This document shows positions 1 to 6,185 of a DNA stretch of 8,681 bases, in pieces; positions within the stretch are counted from its first letter, which is position 1, and each line of letters opens with the position of its first letter. A model generated the notes under the pieces. That model ran no database searches. It worked only from the letters and a program-made list of their open reading frames with translations, and had not been told where the DNA came from. Location: positions 1-8,681 of the forward strand of contig CAZXVU010000091.1 of assembly GCA_964644465.1 (NCBI GenBank). Direction: 5' to 3'. Position numbers and translations under genes: made by a program. Source of the DNA: CAZXVU01 sp964644465. GTDB taxonomy: Bacteria; Chlamydiota; Chlamydiia; Chlamydiales; SM23-39.

Positions 1-1752
1 ATGAACAAGAAAGAAATCGCCCTCATTTTTGAAGAGATCGCCGATCTTTTGGAGCTCAAGAACGCGAACCCGTTCCGGGTTCGCGCCTACCGGAATGCCG
101 CCCGATCTCTTTTAAATAGCGACCAAGATCTCGAAAAAATGATCCAAGATGAAACCCTGACCGAACTGGAAGGGATTGGCGATGATCTAGCGGATAAGAT
201 CACTCTATTAGCTCGAAAAGGGCGTCTTCCTTTCTATGAAACATTGAAAAAGTCGACTCCCGATGCCTTGATGAAGCTTAGGGAAGTTCAAGGCCTTGGA
301 CCCAAAAAAGTACGGGCTCTCTATAAAAAACTCGGCGTCAAATCACTTTCGGAATTAAAAAAAGCGGGAGAAAAGGGGAAAATCGCCAAATTGAAAGGAT
401 TTGGGGCAAAAACAGAACAGAACATCCTCAATGCTCTAGGGAATCAAGAGACTTACGGCAAAAGAGTCCTCTGGTGGGAGGCTATTGAAAAAGCCGACGC
501 AATTCTCGAAGGGCTCAAAAAGTTAAAAGACGTTAAAAAAGCGGAGATCGCTGGAAGCTTAAGACGCAAGCTGGAAACCATCGGAGATCTCGATTTCCTC
601 GCAGCTTCTTCGAATCCGAAACCCGTCATGAAATGGTTCACCACGAATCCCCTCGTTGAAAGCATCCTCGCTGAAGGAGATACAAAATCCTCCATCCGCC
701 TCATCGGAGGTATGCAAGCCGACCTCCGGATTGTGCCCGAAAGCCAGTTTGGATTCGCTCTCGTCTATTTCACAGGCTCTAAAGAACACAACATCAAAAT
801 CCGCCAACGTTCTCTGAAAAAAGGATGGTCTCTTAGTGAATACGGGCTCCAAGCCATCAAAAAGAAAAGCCCTTTCGACAAGGTTAAAAAGAGCGTCGGC
901 GAAGAGGAAATCTACCAAGCGTTAGGACTTTCCTACATCCCTCCGGAACTTCGCGAAAATAGAGGAGAGATCGAGGCCGCAGAAAAAGGAAAACTCCCCA
1001 TTCTCATTGAAGAAGAGGACATCCGCGGAGCTTTTCATACACATACGACTTTTTCCGATGGGAAAAGCAATCTTCAAGACACGATCGCATTTGCCGATAA
1101 ACTAGGTTGGGAATATCTCGGCATCTCAGACCATTCTAAATCGAGCTTTCAAGCGCATGGAATGGATGAAGAGACGCTGGATGAAGAGACCCAGTTAATC
1201 CGCAAGATCAATGCCTCGAAGAAATTCCGAACGTACGTGTTTGCAGGCGTGGAATGCGATATTCTTCCCGATGGCTCCCTCGATTTTTCTGAAAAAGTCT
1301 TAAAAAAACTCGATTTTGTGATCGCTTCAGTCCACTCATCTAGAAACCAGGATGAAAAAACGATGACGAAACGGATCATCAAAGCGATCGAACATCCCTG
1401 CACCACCATTCTCGGCCATATTACGGGACGACTTCTTCTCAAAAGAGAACCCTACAAAGTCGATATTCAAAAAGTCATCGACGCCTGCATTGCCAACAAG
1501 AAGATTATAGAGCTCAACGGAAATCCTTCTCGGCTCGATATGGACTGGAGGTTATGGCATGCGGCGGCGAATAAAGGCCTTCTTTGCTGCATCAATACGG
1601 ACGCCCATGCTGCAAATCAGCTTCTCTTCATCCGCGCAGGAGTAAATGCCGCTCGTAAAGGTTGGCTGGAAAAAAAGAACGTGATCAATACACTTCCTCT
1701 CAAAGAAATGCAAAAGTTCTTAAAGAAGATTATAGAATCGACTTCCTCTTGA
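1..1752 (+). CDS. polX: PolX-family DNA polymerase / 3'-5' exonuclease with C-terminal PHP domain
   Basis: This is a 583-residue bacterial PolX, close to the usual 570-580 residues. It is a cytoplasmic gap-filling repair polymerase of family X joined to a metal-dependent PHP nuclease, implicated in base excision repair. Helix-hairpin-helix-type segments appear near residues 54-70 (ELEGIGDDLADKI), 92-112 (QGLGPKKV) and 128-145 (KGFGAKT). The palm begins with G185-S186-L-R-R and supplies the catalytic aspartates D196 and D198 (TIGDLDFL) and D241 (ADLRIV). The family motif YFTGSKEHN lies at 256-264. All nine expected PHP metal ligands can be assigned: H346, H348, D353, H378, E418, H445, H473, D534 and H536. 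Both activities therefore look intact. The window starts exactly at the ATG, so its ribosome binding site and promoter are not visible. Its last 23 bases overlap the 3' end of the convergent SPW-like gene. The assignment is based on motif order and length and is very secure. Confidence 0.96.
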   Translation: MNKKEIALIFEEIADLLELKNANPFRVRAYRNAARSLLNSDQDLEKMIQDETLTELEGIGDDLADKITLLARKGRLPFYETLKKSTPDALMKLREVQGLGPKKVRALYKKLGVKSLSELKKAGEKGKIAKLKGFGAKTEQNILNALGNQETYGKRVLWWEAIEKADAILEGLKKLKDVKKAEIAGSLRRKLETIGDLDFLAASSNPKPVMKWFTTNPLVESILAEGDTKSSIRLIGGMQADLRIVPESQFGFALVYFTGSKEHNIKIRQRSLKKGWSLSEYGLQAIKKKSPFDKVKKSVGEEEIYQALGLSYIPPELRENRGEIEAAEKGKLPILIEEEDIRGAFHTHTTFSDGKSNLQDTIAFADKLGWEYLGISDHSKSSFQAHGMDEETLDEETQLIRKINASKKFRTYVFAGVECDILPDGSLDFSEKVLKKLDFVIASVHSSRNQDEKTMTKRIIKAIEHPCTTILGHITGRLLLKREPYKVDIQKVIDACIANKKIIELNGNPSRLDMDWRLWHAAANKGLLCCINTDAHAANQLLFIRAGVNAARKGWLEKKNVINTLPLKEMQKFLKKIIESTSS

Positions 1753-2092
1753 GAATGTAGTCTCTCCAAGGCTTTGGCGGGAGCTGGGCATGGCTTGGAA
1801 TTAAGGCGATCATCAAAAGAAGGAAAGCGATCACCTGATAATTTTGCAACATATTAGGAAGCGGGTAGCCATGGGAATAATTCAAAACAAACAACCAAAT
1901 GACGATGAGGAAAGTGAAAAGGTGCATTTTCCCTAATTTTTGATGGAAAGAAAGGAAAGCAAATAAGGCTATAAAAAAGGCGCAGACCAAGTCATTCACA
2001 TGCCAAAAACCAAAAGGGTCTTCATAGCGAAAAATAAAACGGCTAGCTGCCAACCAGCATGCGATCATCACTTCTAAGATCCTAGCCCACAT
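1730..2092 (-). CDS. Small four-helix membrane protein, SPW-repeat-like
   Basis: This 120-residue protein is mostly hydrophobic, with likely membrane helices near residues 5-22, 33-50, 56-72 and 83-99, and a basic tail (KPWRDYILKRK). The layout is two repeats of a two-helix unit, as in the SPW family. The first unit reads WLAASRFIFRYEDPFGFWHVND, so the signature S-P-W is degenerate here (S17-R18-F19). The second unit ends in IALIPS followed by PPKPWR, which I also associate with that family from memory. Function is unknown. It starts at an ATG 11 bases inside the end of the VKOR-like gene, with an AAGGGG ribosome binding site 5-6 bases upstream, so the two are probably translationally coupled. 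Its 3' end overlaps polX by 23 bases on the opposite strand. It contains one cysteine in helix 1 (C12) and one in helix 2 (C37). The gene is certain; the family assignment is moderate. Confidence 0.8.
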   Translation of the reverse strand: MWARILEVMIACWLAASRFIFRYEDPFGFWHVNDLVCAFFIALFAFLSFHQKLGKMHLFTFLIVIWLFVLNYSHGYPLPNMLQNYQVIAFLLLMIALIPSHAQLPPKPWRDYILKRKSIL

Positions 2093-2705
2093 TTTTTCCC
2101 CTTTTCGTCATTGTCAATCCAATCTCATAGGCTATATCTGACGGCTTTCCCCAAAAAGTATTCCAAAGAAGCCGTTTATCCTTTGTTTTTTTCCAGATCT
2201 TCCAAAGGTAGAGTACACAAGAGATCACTTCGTCGTAGGCGAGAAAAATCAACAGAATGGAAATCACCGCTGTAATGATACACAAAAAACACCAAGAGCC
2301 GACTACAGTCCCCTGCAATGCGATCAAAATCGCACTGACAATCCCGAGAGGGATGACATCGATCCCAAATAAAATGACAAGCCATGGCCTATCCTGCCAT
2401 CGTCTTGTGGATCCTGCCAAGGCAAACAAGACATCTCCTAAATAAGCCAAAGCTCCCAAAATCGAGTCGGGGATCAATATTATTTTGGAAAGATCATGAG
2501 AAACGTCTGAATCGAGAACCTGTTTTGTTTGCACTCCAAAGACAGGGTCCCATACATCGGGAATGAGGCGCCATTGATAAAGCCCCATGTAAACAGCGAT
2601 GAAAAAAGCAACCAGTGCGATGAGGCAAATAATCACTCGCTGAGACCACTTAGATGGATTATAACCCCAAGGCTCCGGGATGGCATACAGATCAAATTCT
2701 TCCAT
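2082..2705 (-). CDS. Vitamin K epoxide reductase (VKOR)-family membrane protein lacking the loop cysteine pair
   Basis: This 207-residue inner-membrane protein has helices near residues 22-43, 80-99, 107-130, 136-157 and possibly 160-170. The quinone-proximal redox motif W138-C-F-L-C142 opens the fourth helix, as in VKOR/DsbB-like enzymes, which reoxidise periplasmic thiol oxidoreductases. IPDSILGALAYLGD matches the family's I-P-x-x-x-x-G-x-x-x-Y region. The extracytoplasmic loop before it (DPVFGVQTKQVLDSDVSHDL) carries no cysteine where canonical VKORs have a pair. The only other cysteines are C27 in helix 1 and C163 near the end, so electron shuttling may differ or need a partner. I prefer the ATG at 2705 because AGGAAG sits 5 bases upstream; a GTG at 2711 would touch that site directly. 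It is the first gene of a two-gene unit with the SPW-like protein, overlapping it by 11 bases, and is divergent from the PLD gene. Confidence 0.85.
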   Translation of the reverse strand: MEEFDLYAIPEPWGYNPSKWSQRVIICLIALVAFFIAVYMGLYQWRLIPDVWDPVFGVQTKQVLDSDVSHDLSKIILIPDSILGALAYLGDVLFALAGSTRRWQDRPWLVILFGIDVIPLGIVSAILIALQGTVVGSWCFLCIITAVISILLIFLAYDEVISCVLYLWKIWKKTKDKRLLWNTFWGKPSDIAYEIGLTMTKRGKNVG

Positions 2706-2710
2706 AGACA

Positions 2711-2716
2711 CTTCCT
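2711..2716 (-). promoter_or_regulatory. Ribosome binding site deciding the VKOR-like start
   Basis: AGGAAG on the minus strand lies 5 bases before the ATG at 2705. The alternative GTG start at 2711-2709 would overlap its last base, which argues for the 207-residue form over the 209-residue form. Confidence 0.6.
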
Positions 2717-2731
2717 ACCATGCTCTTTTCC

Positions 2732-2762
2732 ATTTGTCAAATTGGGATATTTCCTTTAAATT
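2732..2762. promoter_or_regulatory. Candidate divergent promoter region with overlapping -35 boxes
   Basis: The 67 bases between the VKOR-like and PLD-like starts contain an odd palindrome, ATTTGTCAAAT (2732-2742). On the minus strand it contains a perfect TTGACA (2740-2735), a -35 for the VKOR-like gene; the matching -10 about 17 bases on is poor (TAGGAA). On the plus strand it contains TTGTCA (2734-2739), followed after 17 bases by TAAATT (2757-2762, four of six matches to consensus), a weak promoter for the PLD gene. Transcription from the latter would start near 2769. This is by-eye matching only. Confidence 0.4.
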
Positions 2763-2772
2763 TCCTCCCCTT

Positions 2773-4335
2773 ATGAATGCAATACATGGATTTGGTGAAT
2801 ATTCCCTCCCGCAAGGGAAGACCTTCCCGCAGATGCAATGCGCTCACAAAGCGCAAAGGATCGCCCTCGCACTATTATTTGGCGTATTGACTTTTGCCTC
2901 GACACTCATAATTCCTATCTCTATCTCCCTCGCCGTCATCGCCATTGCAACACTCTCCTATGCGACCATTAAATCAATCCTGGCAGCCATTGGCGTTTTC
3001 TATCGCACGCCTCCTCTCAATGATCTTTATCCTCCCGACACTCTCCAGCAGGTTTCACCGCTCAACGAAGTTTGCAACATCCCCTGCACAGGTTTTCCTA
3101 CAGAAGATGGCAAGGATTCTCAAAAATGGAAACTTGAGCTGATCCGCTCAGCGCAGTATGACATCGTTCTTTCCGGATGCTATTGCGGAGGAGATCCTTT
3201 TGATGAAACCCTCGATTTGATCGGCGAGCGGATGCGCGCCCTTCCGCATCTTCGCACCTCCATCATCGCCTCTCAAATGTTCATCACCAAAGAGAATCAA
3301 AAAAGGATTCTATCCCTTACGCAAGAATTCGGCCCCCGCTTCTCCTGTATCGATACTCCCGAAGTTTTCCCCTATACGTCTCCCGTCACTGGACGCTTTG
3401 CCACAACGACCAATCACACAAAAGCCCTCATTATCGACTATGGCGCTTACTTCATGACGGGAGGAACAGGCATATACGATCCGTGGACAAAACATACCGG
3501 CACCCTAAATCCAGGCGGAAGATGCTATAATCAGAATCTTTACGATAATTTTCTCGGCGCAAGAAGTTACCGCGATATGGACTTCGTCCTCCATTCAGAA
3601 CTCAATGGGGTGGGAACTCGCCTCTATGTTGAGTTCATTAAACTCATCGAGCAGTTCCGCTATCGGAAGACAGGACAGTTCCATTCTCCTCCCCCACTGC
3701 CTCAAAGAGTGAATACTCTCTGCCCTTCTTTTGAAGCCAATCCGCAAAAGATCGAAAACCTCAAAATCGCCTGCTATGTTTCAGGCCCCGAACAATCAGA
3801 AAATGCGTTCTTGAAAGAACTTGTCTTCCAAACGGACCAGGCCCAAGAAAGCATTGTGTTCGACCATATGTATTTCCATCCCATGCCAGAATTCCTAGAC
3901 GCCCTCATCAGAGCATCGAATCGCGGCGTTCACATAACGATCGTCACCAACAAACACTTTGCCAGCAGCCCCGGCGCCCATATGTTCTTTGCAGAACTCT
4001 CCCGCCATAGAGCGAGGGCGCTTTTTGAAGGAAGGCCCAAACCCAACATTGAGTTCTTTGAATATTCCATTCCCTACTCGACTCTCCATAAGAAAAACAT
4101 CATCTTCGATCGCAAAATATCGTTTGGCGGGAGTACAAACATCGGCCAAAAGAGCCTAGGCGGGACAGATTACGAGGACAATTTCAAGATCGAATCGGAG
4201 GCTTTTGCAGCCGCGCTTCTTCAATCCATCGAAAAAGACAAGGCCCTTTGCAAAAAAGTAGTCCACCCTGAGCGCCTTCCTGTAAAAACATGTCTCTGCC
4301 TTCCGATCCAACTACTCGCCACTCCGTACCTGTAA
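2773..4335 (+). CDS. Phospholipase D-superfamily protein with two HKD motifs and hydrophobic N-terminus
   Basis: This 520-residue protein carries two phosphatidyltransferase/phospholipase D motifs: H215-T-K217 with D222 followed by a GG (HTKALIID), and H439-K-K441 with D446 followed by GGSTN (HKKNIIFD). Both catalytic H-K-D sets are complete, so it should act on phosphodiester bonds, probably phospholipids. Cardiolipin synthase-like transfer is also possible. Residues 30-77 are strongly hydrophobic with two closely spaced segments (about 30-49 and 51-77), so it is probably membrane-anchored. The segment before HKD1 is cysteine-rich (C136-Y-C). The start is uncertain. ATG 2773 has no purine-rich site before it and would be almost leaderless from the candidate promoter. 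ATG 2833 (residue 21) is preceded by AAGGGAAG 12 bases upstream. PLD genes of this type are abundant in chlamydiae, which fits but does not prove the origin. It stands alone, divergent from the VKOR-like unit. Confidence 0.88.
   Translation: MNAIHGFGEYSLPQGKTFPQMQCAHKAQRIALALLFGVLTFASTLIIPISISLAVIAIATLSYATIKSILAAIGVFYRTPPLNDLYPPDTLQQVSPLNEVCNIPCTGFPTEDGKDSQKWKLELIRSAQYDIVLSGCYCGGDPFDETLDLIGERMRALPHLRTSIIASQMFITKENQKRILSLTQEFGPRFSCIDTPEVFPYTSPVTGRFATTTNHTKALIIDYGAYFMTGGTGIYDPWTKHTGTLNPGGRCYNQNLYDNFLGARSYRDMDFVLHSELNGVGTRLYVEFIKLIEQFRYRKTGQFHSPPPLPQRVNTLCPSFEANPQKIENLKIACYVSGPEQSENAFLKELVFQTDQAQESIVFDHMYFHPMPEFLDALIRASNRGVHITIVTNKHFASSPGAHMFFAELSRHRARALFEGRPKPNIEFFEYSIPYSTLHKKNIIFDRKISFGGSTNIGQKSLGGTDYEDNFKIESEAFAAALLQSIEKDKALCKKVVHPERLPVKTCLCLPIQLLATPYL
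2802..2828 (+). repeat. Mutually exclusive hairpins at the 5' end of the PLD gene
   Basis: Three complementary segments lie in series: TTCCCT (2802-2807), AGGGAAG (2814-2820) and CTTCCC (2823-2828). The middle one can pair with either flank, but not both. It also contains the only Shine-Dalgarno-like sequence near the possible downstream start at 2833. If translation begins at 2773 this is simply coding sequence. Confidence 0.35.
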
Positions 4336-4344
4336 ATAGGGGTG

Positions 4345-4360
4345 CGGGGGCGAAGCCCCG
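4345..4360 (+). terminator. GC-rich hairpin after the PLD gene
   Basis: GGGGC (4347-4351), loop GAA, GCCCC (4355-4359) forms a compact stem containing the very stable GCGAAGC fold, 11 bases after the PLD stop codon. No T-run follows, so it is not a classic intrinsic terminator. It may be a weak or factor-dependent terminator or a 3' stability element. Confidence 0.4.
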
Positions 4361-4394
4361 ACGTTCTCAGCATTCATAATTCATATTTCCTATT

Positions 4395-4417
4395 TAAGAA
4401 AACTCTTAGTTTTCTTA
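4395..4417 (+). repeat. 10-bp perfect hairpin upstream of the 177-residue membrane protein gene
   Basis: TAAGAAAACT (4395-4404), loop CTT, AGTTTTCTTA (4408-4417) is a perfect inverted repeat. It ends 10 bases before the ribosome binding site of the next gene and has no T-run after it. It could be an operator or a leader RNA hairpin of the downstream operon. A possible -10 (CATAAT, 4375-4380) lies just upstream of it, but I see no convincing -35. Confidence 0.45.
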
Positions 4418-4427
4418 CTGTCGGCTT

Positions 4428-4434
4428 AAGAGGA
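4428..4434 (+). promoter_or_regulatory. Strong ribosome binding site for the membrane protein gene
   Basis: AAGAGGA lies 4 bases before ATG 4439. It is the best Shine-Dalgarno match in this plus-strand operon and fixes the start of its first gene. The two genes behind it rely on overlap with their upstream neighbour. Confidence 0.65.
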
Positions 4435-4438
4435 CCCT

Positions 4439-4972
4439 ATGCAACAACAGCCGTCAAAACACCCCTGGGAAGCACGCTCAATTGTTTGTTTAATCATGCT
4501 TCTTCTCGCATTCTTCGGAATCATATTCACCGATGTCCGCTCAACAGGAGGTTGGACCTACTGGAGAGTCGTAGTCCCCATCTATGCTCTCATGGCCCTT
4601 TGGCTCAGCTGGTATTTGCGCCGCAAACAGCATTCGATCAGCGCTGTCACGATCTGGCATGAACTGCTCCATTGGCTTGGGCTTATTGCCTCTACATTTT
4701 TAGTCTCCGAAATCCTCCAAATGGGAATCGTGAGCCGTTTCTCAGCTGGAATCATTGTCCTAGCTCTCGTTTCCCAAGCTGTATTTCTCGCCGGTATCTA
4801 TATCGAAACCACCTTTCTCTTCATCGGAATTGTCCTCGGTGTCTTTGCTTGGATGGTCGCCTTTACCGTTGAATATCTCTTTGCCTTTGCCATTCTTACT
4901 ATAGTATTGGCTGGCGCCGCCGCAGGTTTAATGATCTGGCTAAAACATCGGAAGAGCCAGGCCCATAAATGA
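4439..4972 (+). CDS. Multi-span inner-membrane protein of unknown function
   Basis: I do not recognise this 177-residue protein. It is hydrophobic throughout, with probable helices near residues 13-31, 44-60, 75-91, 101-120, 124-143 and 146-167. It has short charged ends (HPWEARS at the start, KHRKSQAHK at the end) and a positively charged turn, RRKQH, after helix 2. At the start of the third helix it has H74-E-L-L-H78, which matches HExxH, the zinc-binding motif of many metalloproteases. I see no second protease motif (no NPxxxxDG as in site-2 proteases), so this may be chance. The start at 4439 is supported by AAGAGGA 4 bases upstream. It overlaps the following dehydratase-like gene by 4 bases (ATGA), indicating coupled translation. 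It is very likely real, given its length, ribosome binding site and operon position; the function is open. Confidence 0.85.
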   Translation: MQQQPSKHPWEARSIVCLIMLLLAFFGIIFTDVRSTGGWTYWRVVVPIYALMALWLSWYLRRKQHSISAVTIWHELLHWLGLIASTFLVSEILQMGIVSRFSAGIIVLALVSQAVFLAGIYIETTFLFIGIVLGVFAWMVAFTVEYLFAFAILTIVLAGAAAGLMIWLKHRKSQAHK

Positions 4973-5934
4973 GTGAAATCCCCTTAGAGCGGTTTGAAGA
5001 GGCTGAAGAGCTCATGAGAAAGAGCCGCCTAAGAACTCCTCTTGTCTATCTCGATTCAAACATTAAAGCAGCGCAAGGCAACTCCATCTTTCTGAAAGCA
5101 GAATGCCTGCAGCCCAGCGGCTCTTTTAAAATCCGAGGAGCAACGTACACTCTCTCTAAACTCCTGCCAAAGCAAAAGGAAACAGGTGTCATCGCCTATT
5201 CAACAGGAAATCATTCCCAAGCAGTTGCCCTTGCAGCAAGAAATTTAGGGATCAAAGCTGTCATCATCATGTCGCCAGATGCACTGAAGTTCAAAGTCGA
5301 GGCCACAAAAGCTTACGGAGCTACAGTCATCATGAGCACTCCGCAGGAAAGGAAAGCGTTTGCCGAAGACTATGCGCAAAAACATGGGCTTTTCCTCATT
5401 TCCCCATTCGATCATCTCGATGTCATTACAGGACAAGGGACCATCGGCATCGAAATTCTGCAAGAGATGGAGCCCTGCGCTGTCTTTGTCCCAATCGGCG
5501 GAGGAGGCTTGATCTCCGGCATTGCTTGCGCCATCAAACAAAAAAATCCTTCCGTCAAGATGATCGGGGTAGAGGCAAAGCTGGAAGACGATGCGTATCG
5601 CTCTTTTAAAACTGGAAAATTGATCGGAATGCCCGGCCCCAGCGCCAGCATCGCAGATGCGATCAAAATACCCATGCTCGGCAGACTCACCTATCCTCTC
5701 GTGAAAAAGTATGTGGATGATATTGTAACAGTGGGTGAAGAACAGATCATCGAGGCCACTCTCATGACTGTGGAAAAAGGACACTTGGTCGTAGAGCCTT
5801 CCGGCGCTTTAGCGTTGGCTGCGGCGCTCGTATATAAAGATTGCAAATTCGATCCGAAAAAGCCTATTGTTTGCCTTGCCAGCGGAGGAAATGTTCTTCT
5901 TTCTACATTATGTCACTTTCTTCCAAAACACTGA
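4969..5934 (+). CDS. Fold-type II PLP enzyme, threonine/serine dehydratase or serine racemase-like, without ACT domain
   Basis: This 321-residue cytoplasmic enzyme has the expected family motifs. The PLP lysine is K54 in GSFKIRGA (51-58). Substrate-loop residues are S78-T-G-N81-H. The phosphate-binding glycine loop is GGGGL (177-181). The cofactor-nitrogen segment is S305 in LASGGN (303-308), and EPSGA is at 276-280. Such enzymes deaminate threonine or serine to 2-oxoacids and ammonia, or racemise serine. The length fits TdcB-like enzymes and serine racemase, not biosynthetic IlvA, which carries about 180 extra residues of ACT domain, so no isoleucine feedback is expected. Where the family usually has ADG followed by I or L, this protein has A229-D-A (ASIADAIKIP), a small deviation. 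Motifs alone do not separate the activities. It starts within the stop of the upstream membrane protein gene (ATGA overlap), and its end overlaps the YggU gene by 25 bases. Confidence 0.9.
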   Translation: MSEIPLERFEEAEELMRKSRLRTPLVYLDSNIKAAQGNSIFLKAECLQPSGSFKIRGATYTLSKLLPKQKETGVIAYSTGNHSQAVALAARNLGIKAVIIMSPDALKFKVEATKAYGATVIMSTPQERKAFAEDYAQKHGLFLISPFDHLDVITGQGTIGIEILQEMEPCAVFVPIGGGGLISGIACAIKQKNPSVKMIGVEAKLEDDAYRSFKTGKLIGMPGPSASIADAIKIPMLGRLTYPLVKKYVDDIVTVGEEQIIEATLMTVEKGHLVVEPSGALALAAALVYKDCKFDPKKPIVCLASGGNVLLSTLCHFLPKH

Positions 5935-6185
5935 CCCTCAAAGTTACCCCCAACGCTTCAAAAAACCAGATCATTGGCTGGGAAGGCGATCTACTGCGCG
6001 TTCGGATCAAAGGGGTCCCAGAAAAGGGGCGGGTCAATGAGGAGCTGATCGATTTTCTTGCTGAAACATTAGAGATCGCAAAATCGGACATTGAAATTGA
6101 AAGCGGCCACACTTCCCGCATAAAACGGCTCAGAATCGATGGGTTGTCTCAAGAACAGATCAATGCAAAACTTCCTGGGAAATGA
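5910..6185 (+). CDS. DUF167/YggU-family small protein
   Basis: This 91-residue protein (from ATG 5910) matches the conserved YggU/DUF167 pattern: VTPNASKNQIIGW near residues 12-24, LLRVRIKGVPEKGRVNEEL near 28-46, then FLAETLEIAKSDIEIESGHTSRIKRLRI (49-76). The family is a small alpha/beta fold found widely in bacteria and eukaryotes, with no settled function. The usual APP.xGxAN segment is here GVPEKGRVN. In-frame codons extend upstream to an ATG at 5841, giving 114 residues, but those 23 extra residues lie inside the dehydratase gene and do not resemble the family. I therefore prefer 5910 even though no clear ribosome binding site precedes it. It overlaps the dehydratase gene by 25 bases and the convergent pncA by 26 bases, so it probably depends on upstream translation. 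Confidence 0.88.
   Translation: MSLSSKTLTLKVTPNASKNQIIGWEGDLLRVRIKGVPEKGRVNEELIDFLAETLEIAKSDIEIESGHTSRIKRLRIDGLSQEQINAKLPGK

Noticed and set aside
1165..1194. 15-bp imperfect tandem repeat inside polX (DEETL/DEETQ)
   Set aside because: It sits in a variable surface loop after PHP motif II and keeps the frame. It is probably chance or a small neutral duplication.
2257..2759. Several 60-76 residue plus-strand open frames opposite the VKOR-like gene
   Set aside because: They are short, lack motifs, and are antisense to a protein with a clear CXXC and helix pattern.
4342..4662. 106-residue plus-strand open frame after the PLD gene
   Set aside because: It crosses the two hairpins and then shadows the 177-residue membrane protein in another frame. 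The latter has the strong ribosome binding site and coupled downstream gene.
5245..5784. 179-residue open frame on the minus strand
   Set aside because: It lies wholly antisense to the PLP dehydratase-like gene, whose catalytic motifs are clear. Its protein is low in recognisable motifs and has no ribosome binding site or operon context.
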